A stretch of DNA of 64,000 nt from positions 43,863-107,862 of the forward strand of contig NZ_FQZL01000011.1 of the NCBI RefSeq assembly GCF_900142005.1. The letters run 5' to 3'. This document shows positions 43,962 through 52,479 of the stretch, in pieces. The notes under the pieces were generated by a model that made no database searches, was not told the DNA's origin, and saw nothing but the letters and a program-made list of their open reading frames with translations. Both the position numbers and the translations under genes were made by a program. Positions within the stretch are counted from its first letter, which is position 1, and the number at the start of each line of letters is the position of its first letter. This DNA comes from Dethiosulfatibacter aminovorans DSM 17477 (GTDB lineage: Bacteria; Bacillota; Clostridia; Tissierellales; Dethiosulfatibacteraceae).

Positions 43962-43987
43962 ATCGCTCACCTTTAACTGCAACTTTT

Positions 43988-44374
43988 TTATTTTGTTTCG
44001 TAGTATACGAATCTGAAGAATATCAGGCTAAGGCCGCAGGCTACCTTGAGGGATATGAGTATATTCATTCCCACCAGGTATATGGAGTTGAATCCCGGAA
44101 AACTTATGTTTAGTTTTGAAAAAATGAACGCAACCGGAAACAGGAGTATGAAAATCAAGGCCAGCTTTTCCACCATTTGAATCCTTTCAAGCCTTGTATC
44201 ATGAATGGGAAGTACAAGATGCTTGATTATGAAAATGGCAGCCAGGACAGCGCCACCCTGGAAACCGCCGCCGGGAGACAGATGGCCGTTAACAGTTACA
44301 TATATTCCTGTTATCAGAATGAAGGGGTACAGCACTCCCAGTGATCTGGATAAAAGTTCGGAATGGTTATTCAT
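43988..44374 (-). CDS. mrpB: Mrp/Mbh antiporter subunit B (MrpB/MbhF)
   Basis: A 128-aa membrane protein with four helices; the NGHLSPGGGFQGGAVLAA segment near residue 30 is the MrpB/MnhB signature. The ATG at 44374 lies within the end of the preceding MbhE-like gene, with GGCGGTGA as its ribosome-binding site, so translation is coupled. Confidence 0.93.
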   Translation of the reverse strand: MNNHSELLSRSLGVLYPFILITGIYVTVNGHLSPGGGFQGGAVLAAIFIIKHLVLPIHDTRLERIQMVEKLALIFILLFPVAFIFSKLNISFPGFNSIYLVGMNILISLKVACGLSLIFFRFVYYETK

Positions 44375-44636
44375 AATGGTCACCGCCTTCGTGAGCAGAC
44401 ATGTATATGACTGCAATTATGCTGAATAGGAGCATAAGAGTTTCAAACAAGGTATCGTAATATCTGTAGAAAAGATAGACGGCAGTGACGAGGTTTTCGG
44501 ACCCCGTCTCAACATATCCCTTTTCTATGACGTGGTCATACACCGGTCTGCCAAATACGTTTGTAAAAATGGAATTGCAGTACAGCACTACCAGTCCTAT
44601 GAGGTATATATACAGTGCGATCATCTTCCTTCTCAT
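44367..44636 (-). CDS. MbhE-like subunit (equivalent to MrpA C-terminal end)
   Basis: An 89-aa protein with helices near residues 5-25 and 62-82 and a conserved middle, GSENLVTAVYLFYRYYDTLFE, as in MbhE of archaeal membrane-bound hydrogenases and the extreme C-terminus of long MrpA. It is separate here, as in Mbh-type Mrp modules. Overlaps its neighbours on both sides by 4 and 8 nt. Confidence 0.82.
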   Translation of the reverse strand: MRRKMIALYIYLIGLVVLYCNSIFTNVFGRPVYDHVIEKGYVETGSENLVTAVYLFYRYYDTLFETLMLLFSIIAVIYMSAHEGGDHYE

Positions 44637-45175
44637 TCTATCACCTCTTTGCTTCTTACGATGGAGTATACGTAGGGATAAGGCTTCTTGCTTTCCAGAA
44701 ATATTTCCAGGTCGTCAACCTTGCAGTTTTCCGAGTGTACGTGGAGTTTTAAATCACCATTTACAGGTTCTAGTATCACGGAATACATGTTGTTTTCCAT
44801 TATTTCATCCCTGCTATCTGTGGTGTAGATAATATGGGGATCAAGTTCCTGCTCTGCACAGAAGTCCTTAAGGGCATTTATGAAATCCGAATGTAGCCCT
44901 TTTCCATAGTAGCTGTCTTCCACCTTGCCTGAAGGGACATGGTAGAATACGGTGAATATCCTGTATTTCTTGAGGGCTACAAGGTATAAGATTGTTGAAA
45001 GAGTGCAGCCGATTACAGCCTCCGCTATGGCAACGTCGGGAGCGTTGTAGAGCATATAGACGAAGGATATGCACAGGGAAAATGCTCCCATGAATATTAT
45101 GGCCCTTCTAAGCTTTTGTGACTGTATGGCGTAGACGGCCAGTACCACAAGAAGAATGAGTGATATCTGTTTCAT
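44633..45175 (-). CDS. MbhD-like (DUF4040) subunit with a C-terminal soluble extension
   Basis: A 180-aa protein. Residues 1-78 have three helices and the YNAPDVAIAEAVIGCTLSTILYL block characteristic of MbhD/DUF4040 (key part: APDVAIAEAVIG), equivalent to a late part of MrpA. Residues 80-180 are a hydrophilic tail that looks like a small binding domain (FIN..KDFCAEQELDPHIIYTT), longer than in ordinary MbhD of about 90-100 aa. The tail is not recognised. GAAAGGAG precedes ATG 45175. Confidence 0.8.
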   Translation of the reverse strand: MKQISLILLVVLAVYAIQSQKLRRAIIFMGAFSLCISFVYMLYNAPDVAIAEAVIGCTLSTILYLVALKKYRIFTVFYHVPSGKVEDSYYGKGLHSDFINALKDFCAEQELDPHIIYTTDSRDEIMENNMYSVILEPVNGDLKLHVHSENCKVDDLEIFLESKKPYPYVYSIVRSKEVIE

Positions 45176-45179
45176 AGAC

Positions 45180-45473
45180 TTACTCCTTTCTAATCCTGTA
45201 TCCGCTGAAATATGCAGACCTGGCGATGGAATGGGTGCTCAGGGGGTTGATGACGGTCATTATTGCAAGTATAAGAATTACTTTCAGAGAGAAGAATGTG
45301 AACCCGTTTTTTATTACCACTCCAAGCATGAGGGTGATGTTTCCCACTGTATCTATCTTTGATGCTACCAGTATCCGGGGATAGAAATTCTTGAATCTGT
45401 ATATGCTTAATACACCAAGTGCAATGAATATTATTCCAGTCCATATTAATATTGTTCCAATTGTCATTTTCAT
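45180..45473 (-). CDS. mrpG: Mrp/Mbh antiporter subunit G (MrpG/MbhC)
   Basis: A 97-aa subunit with three helices; GVLSIYRFKNFYPRILVASKIDTVGN is the MrpG/MnhG core, and INPLSTHSIARSAYF the C-terminal signature. The ATG at 45473 is preferred (AGAGG 9 nt upstream); the frame stays open into mrpF. It starts 4 nt after the mrpF stop. Confidence 0.92.
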   Translation of the reverse strand: MKMTIGTILIWTGIIFIALGVLSIYRFKNFYPRILVASKIDTVGNITLMLGVVIKNGFTFFSLKVILILAIMTVINPLSTHSIARSAYFSGYRIRKE

Positions 45474-45477
45474 ATCA

Positions 45478-45723
45478 TTATCCTCTGTTTTGAATATATA
45501 TTGCCATGAAGGTGATGCCGATAAATCCCAGCAGTGAATAGACAAGGGCTATGTCAAGAAGGAAGGTTTCATTTCTCAGGGAAGCTATAAGTACTATGAG
45601 CATGATGAGTTTGGTTGTTACCAGGTTGAGTCCCAAAAGCCTATCCCATATTGTAGGCCCTATGATTATCCTGAAGGTGCTCATGACTGTAAGAAAGATG
45701 ATTGAAAGAGAAGTAAAATCCAT
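45478..45723 (-). CDS. mrpF: Mrp/Mbh antiporter subunit F (MrpF/MbhB)
   Basis: An 81-aa subunit with three helices and the RIIIGPTIWDRLLGLNL motif near residue 18 that marks MrpF/MnhF. It follows mrpE after 4 nt. Confidence 0.92.
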   Translation of the reverse strand: MDFTSLSIIFLTVMSTFRIIIGPTIWDRLLGLNLVTTKLIMLIVLIASLRNETFLLDIALVYSLLGFIGITFMAIYIQNRG

Positions 45724-45727
45724 GGAA

Positions 45728-46213
45728 TCACCCCTTCTTGAGAACCCTTTCCAGGTTCTTCTTAATTAGCATGCCTGCTTTCTCGGGATCCTTTGTCTCA
45801 ACATTCAGCCACAGAACCTTCAGCTTGTTGCCCTCCTTGGCAATAGTAACGGTACCAGGTGTTAGTGTTATTGAATTTGCCAGGATTATTCTTGAGAATT
45901 CACTTTCGAGGCTGGTTTCGATTTCAACTATTCCGGGAGTTATATTTCCTGAAAAGACCTTGATTGTAGTGATTATTCCAGCTTTGTAGATTTCAAAGAG
46001 GAGAAATATTATGTATCTTAGAAGCCAGGGAATGCTGATTGGATATAGTCTGTTGTAGGAATCGCCCATTAGATATTTTTCGGTGAAAAGAAGGCATAGG
46101 CAAGCAACTGCAAGTCCGCTGACTGCAGTTCTCATGCTGAGCTCCTCAAATAATACTATCCAAACCAACAAAAAAATGAAAATCCACTGTATGTTTTGCA
46201 TCAATCTTTTCAT
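45728..46213 (-). CDS. mrpE: Mrp/Mbh antiporter subunit E (MrpE/MbhA)
   Basis: A 161-aa subunit, first gene of the operon. Two or three N-terminal helices are followed by a cytoplasmic part carrying ILANSITLTPGTVTI near residue 110 and LWLNVETKDPE, both typical of MrpE. GGAGG precedes ATG 46213. The order E-F-G-(D-like)-(E-like)-B-C-D equals MbhA-H of archaeal hydrogenases; no hydrogenase genes and no long MrpA are present. Confidence 0.92.
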   Translation of the reverse strand: MKRLMQNIQWIFIFLLVWIVLFEELSMRTAVSGLAVACLCLLFTEKYLMGDSYNRLYPISIPWLLRYIIFLLFEIYKAGIITTIKVFSGNITPGIVEIETSLESEFSRIILANSITLTPGTVTIAKEGNKLKVLWLNVETKDPEKAGMLIKKNLERVLKKG

Positions 46214-46420
46214 AACCGGCCTCCATGAAAGGATATAATTGCATATGATTTAATTGAAATTTAGAAGAAAATTGCATGGATTGCGTTTTATCGCCATTTA
46301 TTGATTATGTAGCTTGGGTACTTGATTAATAGATAAGAATGATTCAGATGTGTAACTATATTTTCCTATAAATAGTCAATGTTGTCAAATGAATGTTTCT
46401 TTTGTTTTTTCATCAAGACA

Positions 46421-47266
46421 CTACAACAAATAATCTATCAGCCCGCGGGCATCTGAATTCTTCAAATATACAAAGTTGAACTCTCTATCGATTTCCAATC
46501 CGTCTATTGTGAAGGTGCCCAGTCTATCGCTGCTGTCAGCAAAGGCTTTGTAGGCAAAGGTAATGCATTTGTTCTGTACGAGACACTCCTTTATCAATCC
46601 AAAACTGCTTAAGCACACCATCCTTTCAAAATGCCCTAAGGAATAGCTGTAGCTTCCCAGCAATTGTTCGAGTATGGCTCTTGTTCCAGAACCTTCTTCA
46701 CGGATTAAAATTGTTTCGGTGAACAACTGCTCCATAGATACAGTTGTGCCTGAAAATGGGTGCTCCAAACTGCACACTCCTACAAAAGGCTCCCGTCTGA
46801 ATAATTGATGACCATATCTCACCTTGTCGAAAAAACCCTCGATTACAGCTAAATCAATCCTGTTCTCATCAAGTTTCTTAAGCAGCCTCTCAGTATTGTC
46901 TAAATATAATGAAATATTCATTTTAGGATCATCTGCCAGTTCCGTTATCGTATTGCAAAGTACATAATCCCCTATTGTTTTCGTCGCTCCAATTCGCAAC
47001 TCCACCTTGTCCACTTTGCCGAGAGCTTTTCGAAGCTTGTACTCATTGTATATTTCTCCTCTTGCATACTGTTCCAGAATCTCTCCGTTTGCGGTTTTTT
47101 TCAAGACTCTATTGTTGTAGCTGAACAGTTTGCATCCATATTCTTTTTCCAGATATTGGATATGCTGAGTCACTCCCGGTTGTGTAATATTCAATTCTTC
47201 CGCTGTCTTTCTATAATTCATGGTGTCGCATAGCTTGACAAAGGTAATCATACGGTAATCCATCAT
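46421..47266 (-). CDS. LysR-family regulator, divergent from yeiH-like gene
   Basis: A 281-aa LTTR. The HTH is at residues 1-58 (NYRKTAEELNITQPGVTQHIQYLEKEYG) and the effector domain at 85-280, including ILIREEGSGTRAILEQLL near 170, common in the CysB/CmpR/YeiE branch. The start was placed at ATG 47266 because GGAGGG lies 8 nt upstream; GTG 47275 is also in frame. Divergent from a YeiH-type transporter, as YeiE is from YeiH in enterobacteria, so it probably controls that transporter. Confidence 0.88.
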   Translation of the reverse strand: MMDYRMITFVKLCDTMNYRKTAEELNITQPGVTQHIQYLEKEYGCKLFSYNNRVLKKTANGEILEQYARGEIYNEYKLRKALGKVDKVELRIGATKTIGDYVLCNTITELADDPKMNISLYLDNTERLLKKLDENRIDLAVIEGFFDKVRYGHQLFRREPFVGVCSLEHPFSGTTVSMEQLFTETILIREEGSGTRAILEQLLGSYSYSLGHFERMVCLSSFGLIKECLVQNKCITFAYKAFADSSDRLGTFTIDGLEIDREFNFVYLKNSDARGLIDYLL

Positions 47267-47311
47267 TGTTTCCACCCTCCGTTCTATCCGGATATTTATT
47301 ATGCCACACTG

Positions 47312-47330
47312 TTAAAGTATGGTTCTTTAA
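47312..47330. promoter_or_regulatory. Probable LysR box between lysR and yeiH
   Basis: TTAAAG-N7-CTTTAA (47312-47317 and 47325-47330), a perfect interrupted dyad of LTTR type (T-N11-A inside), 45 bp from the LysR start and about 165 bp from the yeiH-like start. Confidence 0.5.
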
Positions 47331-47493
47331 TACTGTAACACAATTCTGAAGCAAATTCACCTCTTGTTCATAAAATCATCTTATCGAGGCATAATAATTA
47401 ATAATTTGTTTTTATCAACATGGTGTTTTATACTCTAACTGTAAAGCACAACCAGATTATTTTATTTACATCAATTTAAATTGGAGGACACTT

Positions 47494-48501
47494 ATGAAAG
47501 ATATATACAAGGGGCTTTTGTTGACTGCAATCATTTCAGTCATATCAATTATGCTCAATGCATCATTTCTGAACTTTATTGAAACAATGACAATTGGAAT
47601 ACTGCTGGGTATTATTGTTGCCAATGTTTTTCGAATTCCGGAATCTTTTGACAAGGGTATTTCCTTTGCATTGAAGAAAATACTTAAATGGGGAATAGTT
47701 CTACTTGGCGTAAAACTGAATTTTTCTCTTCTTCTGGAACTGGGACCGAAGATCTTATTGCTGGTCGTCAGTTTGATCACAATAGCTATAACAGCTTCAT
47801 ATTTTGTAGGAAGGGCACATAAACTGAATCCATGTTTGTCTGTTCTGCTGGGTGTGGGTTCATCGATATGCGGAGCTTCGGCTATTGTTGCAATCGCTCC
47901 TGTAATAGGTGCAGAGGATGAAGATGTGGCCATATCCGTCACTGTAATAAGTCTCTTGGGAGCAATAGGTGTCATCGTATATTCTTTCCTGGCCCAGAAG
48001 CTCCCCTTGACAGATCTGCAGTATGGCATATGGTCGGGAAGCTCTCTGCAAGGCGTAGCACATGCAATTGCAGCAGCGGGAGCCAGGGGAACCGACAATA
48101 TCAGCCTTGAAATCGGAACTTTGGTTAAAATGTCAAGAGTGGCGCTGCTTGCTCCGGTTGCCCTTGTCCTCAGGTCGCTTTTCTCCAAATCCCAGGAAAG
48201 GAAAACAAAATTTCCGGCATATGTAATATACTTTATACTCGTGGGAATCTTGTTTTCAGTAAATGACTATTTCAATTTCTTTCCTACGGCTTGTCGTTTG
48301 GGGGACATGACTGTTGACATAACCGTATTGCTTAAAAAGGTCAGCAACATTTTCATACTGATGTCCATGGTGGCTATGGGTCTGAAAGTCAACTTCAAGT
48401 CCTTTGAATCGAGAGCTTCAAAAGCTCTGGTAATATGCAGCTTTGTCTTTGTTCTGATTTCATTGACAAGTCTGGCTGGAATCAGATTAAGCGGATGCTG
48501 A
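47494..48501 (+). CDS. YeiH-family (UPF0324) putative sulfate/anion exporter
   Basis: A 335-aa protein with about ten membrane helices of the YeiH/UPF0324 family. Recognisable blocks are GIVLLGVKLNFSLLLELG near residue 68, LLGVGSSICGASAIVAIAPV near 122, WSGSSLQGVAHAIAAAG near 178 and SMVAMGLKVNF near 293. Members have been called putative sulfate exporters; the substrate here is not known. GGAGGA precedes ATG 47494. Confidence 0.9.
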   Translation: MKDIYKGLLLTAIISVISIMLNASFLNFIETMTIGILLGIIVANVFRIPESFDKGISFALKKILKWGIVLLGVKLNFSLLLELGPKILLLVVSLITIAITASYFVGRAHKLNPCLSVLLGVGSSICGASAIVAIAPVIGAEDEDVAISVTVISLLGAIGVIVYSFLAQKLPLTDLQYGIWSGSSLQGVAHAIAAAGARGTDNISLEIGTLVKMSRVALLAPVALVLRSLFSKSQERKTKFPAYVIYFILVGILFSVNDYFNFFPTACRLGDMTVDITVLLKKVSNIFILMSMVAMGLKVNFKSFESRASKALVICSFVFVLISLTSLAGIRLSGC

Positions 48502-48539
48502 TCCTGTAACAGGTGCTCTGTCCTCCTACAGTGCCATCC
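48490..48539. terminator. Hairpin between convergent yeiH-like and eamA genes
   Basis: GCGGATG (48490-48496) pairs with CATCCGC (48533-48539); an inner CCTGTAACAGG can also pair. No T-tract, and it overlaps the 3' end of the yeiH-like gene, so its role as a terminator is uncertain. Confidence 0.35.
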
Positions 48540-48546
48540 GCCTGAA

Positions 48547-49455
48547 TCACACGATCTTTTCGATATTGATTGCATTTTCCTTTTCCGAATCCTTGGTTAT
48601 GAAATATATGGAGAACAGTATTAGAACTGTACCAAATATCTGTTGGGCGGTGATGGTTTCATCAAGGACTAATATTCCAGTCACTATGGATACTGCAGGA
48701 AGAAGATTGATGAATATATTGCATACCGTTGCATTCAGATTGTTTAAAGCATAGTTGTAGAGGGAATAGGCAACTGCCGAGCATATGATCCCAAGATAAG
48801 CCAGGTTGAAATTGACGGTCAATGTCGTTCCAAGGGGGCTTGACCAGTTGAATGGCATCAAGAATCCAAGCAGCACCATGCCGATTAAAGTCTGATAAAA
48901 TAAAATTGAGATTGGCGCATAATTTTTAGACAGGGATTTCGTGGAGAAGGTATAAGCAACCCATGAAAATACAGACATGAGAATAAGCAATGACCCGATT
49001 ATGATGTTTCTGGTGCTCGTTCCCGTCTCGAAGCCTACTATAAGACATACACCGGCCAGTGATATGAAAACCGATGCCACTTTAACCAAATTCAGTTTAT
49101 TTCTGGATATAACGGCTTCAACAATCATTGTAATTATGGGTATTATACCCAGGATTATTGAAGTAAGTGAAGCAGAAATGAATATGAGTCCTGTGTTCTG
49201 GAATATGAAGTAGAAAAAGACTCCTGAAGCACCTGCTATGAGGAAAGTCTTCCTGTCCTCCTTTTTCATCTTTTCTTCAGGATGGTTTGCCATTTTAAGA
49301 ATAAAGAGAGTTGCAGAGGCAATGACAGTTCTCCAGAATGAAATTGATATGGAATTGTAGTACTCCATGGCTATCTTTGTATTTATAAGAGAAATTCCCC
49401 ATACAGTTATGGTGAATAGAATTGCTGCATAGGCAGTTCTTTTTTTGTTGTTCAC
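48547..49455 (-). CDS. EamA/DMT-superfamily transporter
   Basis: A 302-aa drug/metabolite transporter with ten predicted helices in two EamA repeats (about 8-140 and 152-285). SFWRTVIASATLF near residue 40 and LTSIILGIIPIITMI near 95 are typical of the first repeat, and LGIICSAVAYSLYNYALNNL near 225 of the second. Likely exports or imports a small metabolite or amino acid; the substrate is unknown. AGGAGGAGC precedes ATG 49455. Confidence 0.92.
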   Translation of the reverse strand: MNNKKRTAYAAILFTITVWGISLINTKIAMEYYNSISISFWRTVIASATLFILKMANHPEEKMKKEDRKTFLIAGASGVFFYFIFQNTGLIFISASLTSIILGIIPIITMIVEAVISRNKLNLVKVASVFISLAGVCLIVGFETGTSTRNIIIGSLLILMSVFSWVAYTFSTKSLSKNYAPISILFYQTLIGMVLLGFLMPFNWSSPLGTTLTVNFNLAYLGIICSAVAYSLYNYALNNLNATVCNIFINLLPAVSIVTGILVLDETITAQQIFGTVLILFSIYFITKDSEKENAINIEKIV

Positions 49456-49600
49456 TTAATGCTCCTCCTGTATAATTAATTATGAATGTAAATCAGACAT
49501 CAAATTATGCAATATTATTGATATATGTCGATTGATAAGGTATTATAGCATATGTTTCATTTGCTATGAAGACATAATTTCTAAAAAACGAGGTGATTTT

Positions 49601-50416
49601 ATGGATTTGAACTTGCTTGTTACTGCAGTTACACCGGGCATTGCCCTTGCTTTGATTATATATTTTGTTGACAGATACGACAGGGAGCCTGTGAAGCTTC
49701 TGGTGAAGACATTCATTGGAGGAGCACTCATTGTATTCCCTACAATATTGCTGGAATCATTTTTATCCGCTTTCAATATATTTGGAGGACTTCTTGGTGC
49801 GGCATATACAGCCTTCATAGTGGCAGGATTTTCCGAGGAATTTTTCAAAAGGTTTGTCGTCATGAGGATGGACTATGATGACCCTGCCTATGACGAGAAG
49901 ATTGACGGCATAGTCTATTGTGTAATGGCTTCCCTTGGTTTTGCAACTGTTGAAAATGTAATGTATGTGGTTTTTCGGTTTGCCGACGTTGAAAGTGTTG
50001 GTCTGTACAGGGCTTTTTTGGCTGTGCCGGCTCATATGCTTTTTGCGATAACAATGGGTTATTTCCTGTCTATGGCAAAGTTCTGCAATGATCCCTTCAG
50101 AAAGAAATATTACTATACAAGATCACTGACAACTCCCATGTTGCTTCATGGAATATTCGATTTCATATTAATGTCCGGGAATTCCTTCCTCATGCTGATA
50201 TTCTTTCCATATGTGATATACCTTTGGAGGACCAATCTCAGGAAGCTGAACCAGTACTATCAGGAATCAAAGGACCAAAACGGCAACAATGGCAATATAA
50301 GAAATTTCCACGGTTTGAATGAGAATGATGAAATAATCGATGTAGATGAATATGAGGAAGTTGATGATTCAAGCGAATACGAATATAAGAACAACGACGA
50401 CAATGATGAAGATTGA
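49601..50416 (+). CDS. PrsW-family intramembrane metalloprotease
   Basis: A 271-aa membrane protein of the PrsW/Abi-like glutamic/metalloprotease family, with about six to seven helices. FSEEFFKRFVV near residue 79 gives the EE-x-x-K/R motif, AVPAHMLFAITMGY near 148 a catalytic-type histidine and LLHGIFDFIL near 183 the last His motif. In Bacillus PrsW performs site-1 cleavage of the anti-sigma factor RsiW. The C-terminal 45 residues are strongly acidic. The ATG at 49601 follows GAGGTGAT; the frame is open further upstream without an RBS. Confidence 0.9.
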   Translation: MDLNLLVTAVTPGIALALIIYFVDRYDREPVKLLVKTFIGGALIVFPTILLESFLSAFNIFGGLLGAAYTAFIVAGFSEEFFKRFVVMRMDYDDPAYDEKIDGIVYCVMASLGFATVENVMYVVFRFADVESVGLYRAFLAVPAHMLFAITMGYFLSMAKFCNDPFRKKYYYTRSLTTPMLLHGIFDFILMSGNSFLMLIFFPYVIYLWRTNLRKLNQYYQESKDQNGNNGNIRNFHGLNENDEIIDVDEYEEVDDSSEYEYKNNDDNDED

Positions 50417-50428
50417 TTGGAGAAACAG

Positions 50429-51178
50429 ATGATACTTAATGACGGTGAAAAGATTGAAGACCTTCAGTTAAAGGGTCTTAAAATAATTCAGAACAAGAAA
50501 TGGTTCTGCTTCGGAATGGATTCTGTCCTTCTTTCTGATTTTGCGGACCTGAAAAAGAAATCCACAGTTGTGGACCTGGGTACCGGCACTGGAATTATTC
50601 CCCTGCTGTTGTGGGGAAAGAAGGAACCTGAAAAGATTTATGGAATAGAGATTCAGGATGAGGTTGCAGAAATGGCCGGAAGGTCCGTGTCCATGAACAA
50701 CCTGGAGGATAGGATTGAAATACTCAACATAGACATGAAGGATGTTGAGAACCATATAAAAAGCAATTCCATTGATGCAGTGGTGACAAATCCTCCCTAT
50801 GTGGAAAGCAATGGAGGCATAGTCAATCCTGAGGATAAGAAGGCTCTTTCAAGACATGAGATATCATGCAGTCTCGAGGATGTTATCAGGACTTCATCCA
50901 GACTTCTTAAGCACCACGGGAGATTCTACATGGTCCACAGGCCCTACAGGATGGCTGATATTATCGAGCTCATGAGAAAATACAAGCTTGAGCCAAAAAG
51001 GATGAGGCTTGTATATCCGAGACAGGGAACCAACCCCAACATGATACTCATAAAGGGAGTAAAGGGAGGAAATCCTGAAATGAAGATAGATCCTCCTCTC
51101 TATGTCTACAGGGACAAGGAAAGCTATACTGACGAGATATATGAAATCTACGGAATGGAGAGAAAAGATGGAAGGTAA
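50429..51178 (+). CDS. TrmN6-like tRNA1(Val) (adenine-N6)-methyltransferase
   Basis: A 249-aa class I SAM methyltransferase. VVDLGTGTGIIPLLLWGK near residue 48 is the SAM loop, and VVTNPPYVESNGG near 118 is the NPPY motif of N6-adenine methyltransferases. MILNDGEKIEDLQLKGLKIIQ and FGMDSVLLSDF near the start are typical of the clostridial YfiC/TrmN6 group, which usually sits beside rsmI, as here. ATG 50429 was chosen (TGGAG upstream); a TTG at 50417 is the alternative. The start of rsmI lies inside its 3' end. Confidence 0.9.
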   Translation: MILNDGEKIEDLQLKGLKIIQNKKWFCFGMDSVLLSDFADLKKKSTVVDLGTGTGIIPLLLWGKKEPEKIYGIEIQDEVAEMAGRSVSMNNLEDRIEILNIDMKDVENHIKSNSIDAVVTNPPYVESNGGIVNPEDKKALSRHEISCSLEDVIRTSSRLLKHHGRFYMVHRPYRMADIIELMRKYKLEPKRMRLVYPRQGTNPNMILIKGVKGGNPEMKIDPPLYVYRDKESYTDEIYEIYGMERKDGR

Positions 51179-51989
51179 GCTGTATATTTGCACGACGCCA
51201 ATAGGGAACCTTGGAGACATTACAATAAGGGCTCTTGAAACACTTAAGGAAGTGGATTTCATTGCTGCCGAAGATACGAGGCATACCATAAAGCTTCTTA
51301 ACCATTTTGACATCAAGAAGAGGATGGTAAGCTGTCACGAGCACAATGAAATGTCAAGGAGCACAGAAATAATAAATCGCGTGCTGGCAGGAGAAAGCTG
51401 CGCACTTGTATCCGACGCTGGAATGCCCGGAATTTCAGACCCTGGAGAAATACTGATTAAGGAAGCCATAAAAAGGAATGTGGAAGTGGTAATACTTCCT
51501 GGAGCCACTGCATTCGCTTCGGCTCTTGTAATCTCAGGCCTTGACACACATAAGTTTGTATTTGAAGGTTTCCTTGCACACAAAAAAAGTGAAAGGACCA
51601 GGGAGCTTGAAAATCTCAGGAACGAGAGACGTACAATGATCTTCTACGAGTCTCCCCACAGGCTCAAGGAAACACTGAAAATAATGATGAAGACACTTGG
51701 CGACAGGAACATGTCCATAAGCAGGGAGATAACCAAGAAGTTTGAGGAGACTGTAAGGGGAAACATATCCTTTTGCCTTGACCATTTCGAATCCAAGGAT
51801 GTGAAGGGGGAATTCGTCATAGTGGTGGAAGGCTCCTCTGAGGAAGAGATGGAAGAGGAAGTCGATGTGAGGAAAAAGCTTATTGAACTTCTTGATGAAG
51901 GATATACAAAAAAGGATGCCGTCAAGAAGGTGTCAAAGGACTATAATCTTCACAAGAACGAGGTGTATCAAATATCCCTTGAAATATAG
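51168..51989 (+). CDS. rsmI: 16S rRNA (cytidine-1402-2'-O)-methyltransferase
   Basis: A 273-aa RsmI of the tetrapyrrole-methylase fold. LYICTTPIGNLGDITIRAL at residues 5-23, IAAEDTRHTIKLLNHF near 34, VSDAGMPGISDPG near 82 and the FYESPHRLKETL block near 162 are all diagnostic. Start ATG 51168, 11 nt inside the upstream gene, with TGGAGAGA as ribosome-binding site. A C-terminal helical segment (225-273) resembles the small HTH extension present in many RsmI proteins. Confidence 0.95.
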   Translation: MEGKLYICTTPIGNLGDITIRALETLKEVDFIAAEDTRHTIKLLNHFDIKKRMVSCHEHNEMSRSTEIINRVLAGESCALVSDAGMPGISDPGEILIKEAIKRNVEVVILPGATAFASALVISGLDTHKFVFEGFLAHKKSERTRELENLRNERRTMIFYESPHRLKETLKIMMKTLGDRNMSISREITKKFEETVRGNISFCLDHFESKDVKGEFVIVVEGSSEEEMEEEVDVRKKLIELLDEGYTKKDAVKKVSKDYNLHKNEVYQISLEI

Positions 51990-52053
51990 CTGATGCATGG
52001 ATAGCTCCTTAGATGAACAATATAAATATTTTGAGCGGCTGTATATTCAGCAA

Positions 52054-52327
52054 TTTCCTGGCAATAAAAAATGCTTCCAAATATTATGGAGGCATTTTTT
52101 GATGTGTCAGTTAATGGTGTTCCTTTTTCAAGGAATACTTCTTTATCCTGTACTGGAGGCTTTGTCTTTTAAGTCCCAGCTTTCTTGCTGTTTCAGCAAT
52201 TTTCCAGTTGTTTTCAGCAAGCTCCTTCTTAAGTATTTTTATTTCTTCAATATGTAGCCTTTCTTCTAGGGTTTGTGATGATGTTTCCTTTCTTTCCGCT
52301 TTATCAAAAGGAGTAGTTATATGTGAG
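52054..52327 (-). pseudogene. Truncated copy of the sigma-54 activator (C-terminal HTH only)
   Basis: 52054-52327 is closely similar to 52992-53268, the 3' end and terminator of the intact activator gene. It encodes its last 65-70 residues, including the Fis-type HTH (ENNWKIAETARKLGLKRQSL, the same in both). At about 52328 the copy jumps to sequence matching 54748 onwards, the region upstream of the activator start. Thus about 1480 bp, including start codon, PAS and AAA+ domains, has been lost. The frame is open to an ATG at 52443, but the added residues translate control DNA, so a functional protein is unlikely. Confidence 0.8.
52066..52100 (-). terminator. Duplicated terminator (copy in the relic)
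   Basis: AAAAAATGCTTCC / GGAGGCATTTTTT hairpin (52066-52078, 52088-52100), nearly identical to the terminator of the intact activator gene at 53004-53039. Also placed to terminate rsmI transcription on the plus strand. Confidence 0.75.
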
Positions 52328-52341
52328 TAAACAAAAGTTTC

Positions 52342-52400
52342 GAAGCAAAATGAATTTGCTTTATTTATATTAAAATAAGCAAAATGATTTTGCTTAATGA
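52342..52400 (+). promoter_or_regulatory. Two UAS dyads of the relic control region
   Basis: AGCAAAATGAATTTGCT and AGCAAAATGATTTTGCT, two interrupted dyads matching the pair upstream of the intact cluster (54764-54813). They probably bind the Fis-type HTH of the sigma-54 activator. Confidence 0.6.
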
Positions 52401-52452
52401 ATGAGTTTAATATTTTTTTGTTGAATTGTGGGCATTTGATCAAATTGGAACG

Positions 52453-52469
52453 TTGGCATAGCTTTTGCT
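52453..52469 (+). promoter_or_regulatory. Orphan sigma-54 promoter
   Basis: TTGGCATAGCTTTTGCT: GG at -24 (52455-52456) and GC at -12 (52467-52468), with the required 10-nt spacing. Two UAS dyads lie 60-110 bp upstream. No protein gene follows; the next 150 nt contain two strong hairpins. Confidence 0.7.
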
Positions 52470-52479
52470 TAATCTTATT

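Noticed and set aside
52111..52443. A genuine 110-aa small Fis-like regulator
   Set aside because: Its N-terminal 40 residues are a translation of duplicated enhancer DNA; only the C-terminal part is ancestral protein, and the upstream ATG has no good RBS.
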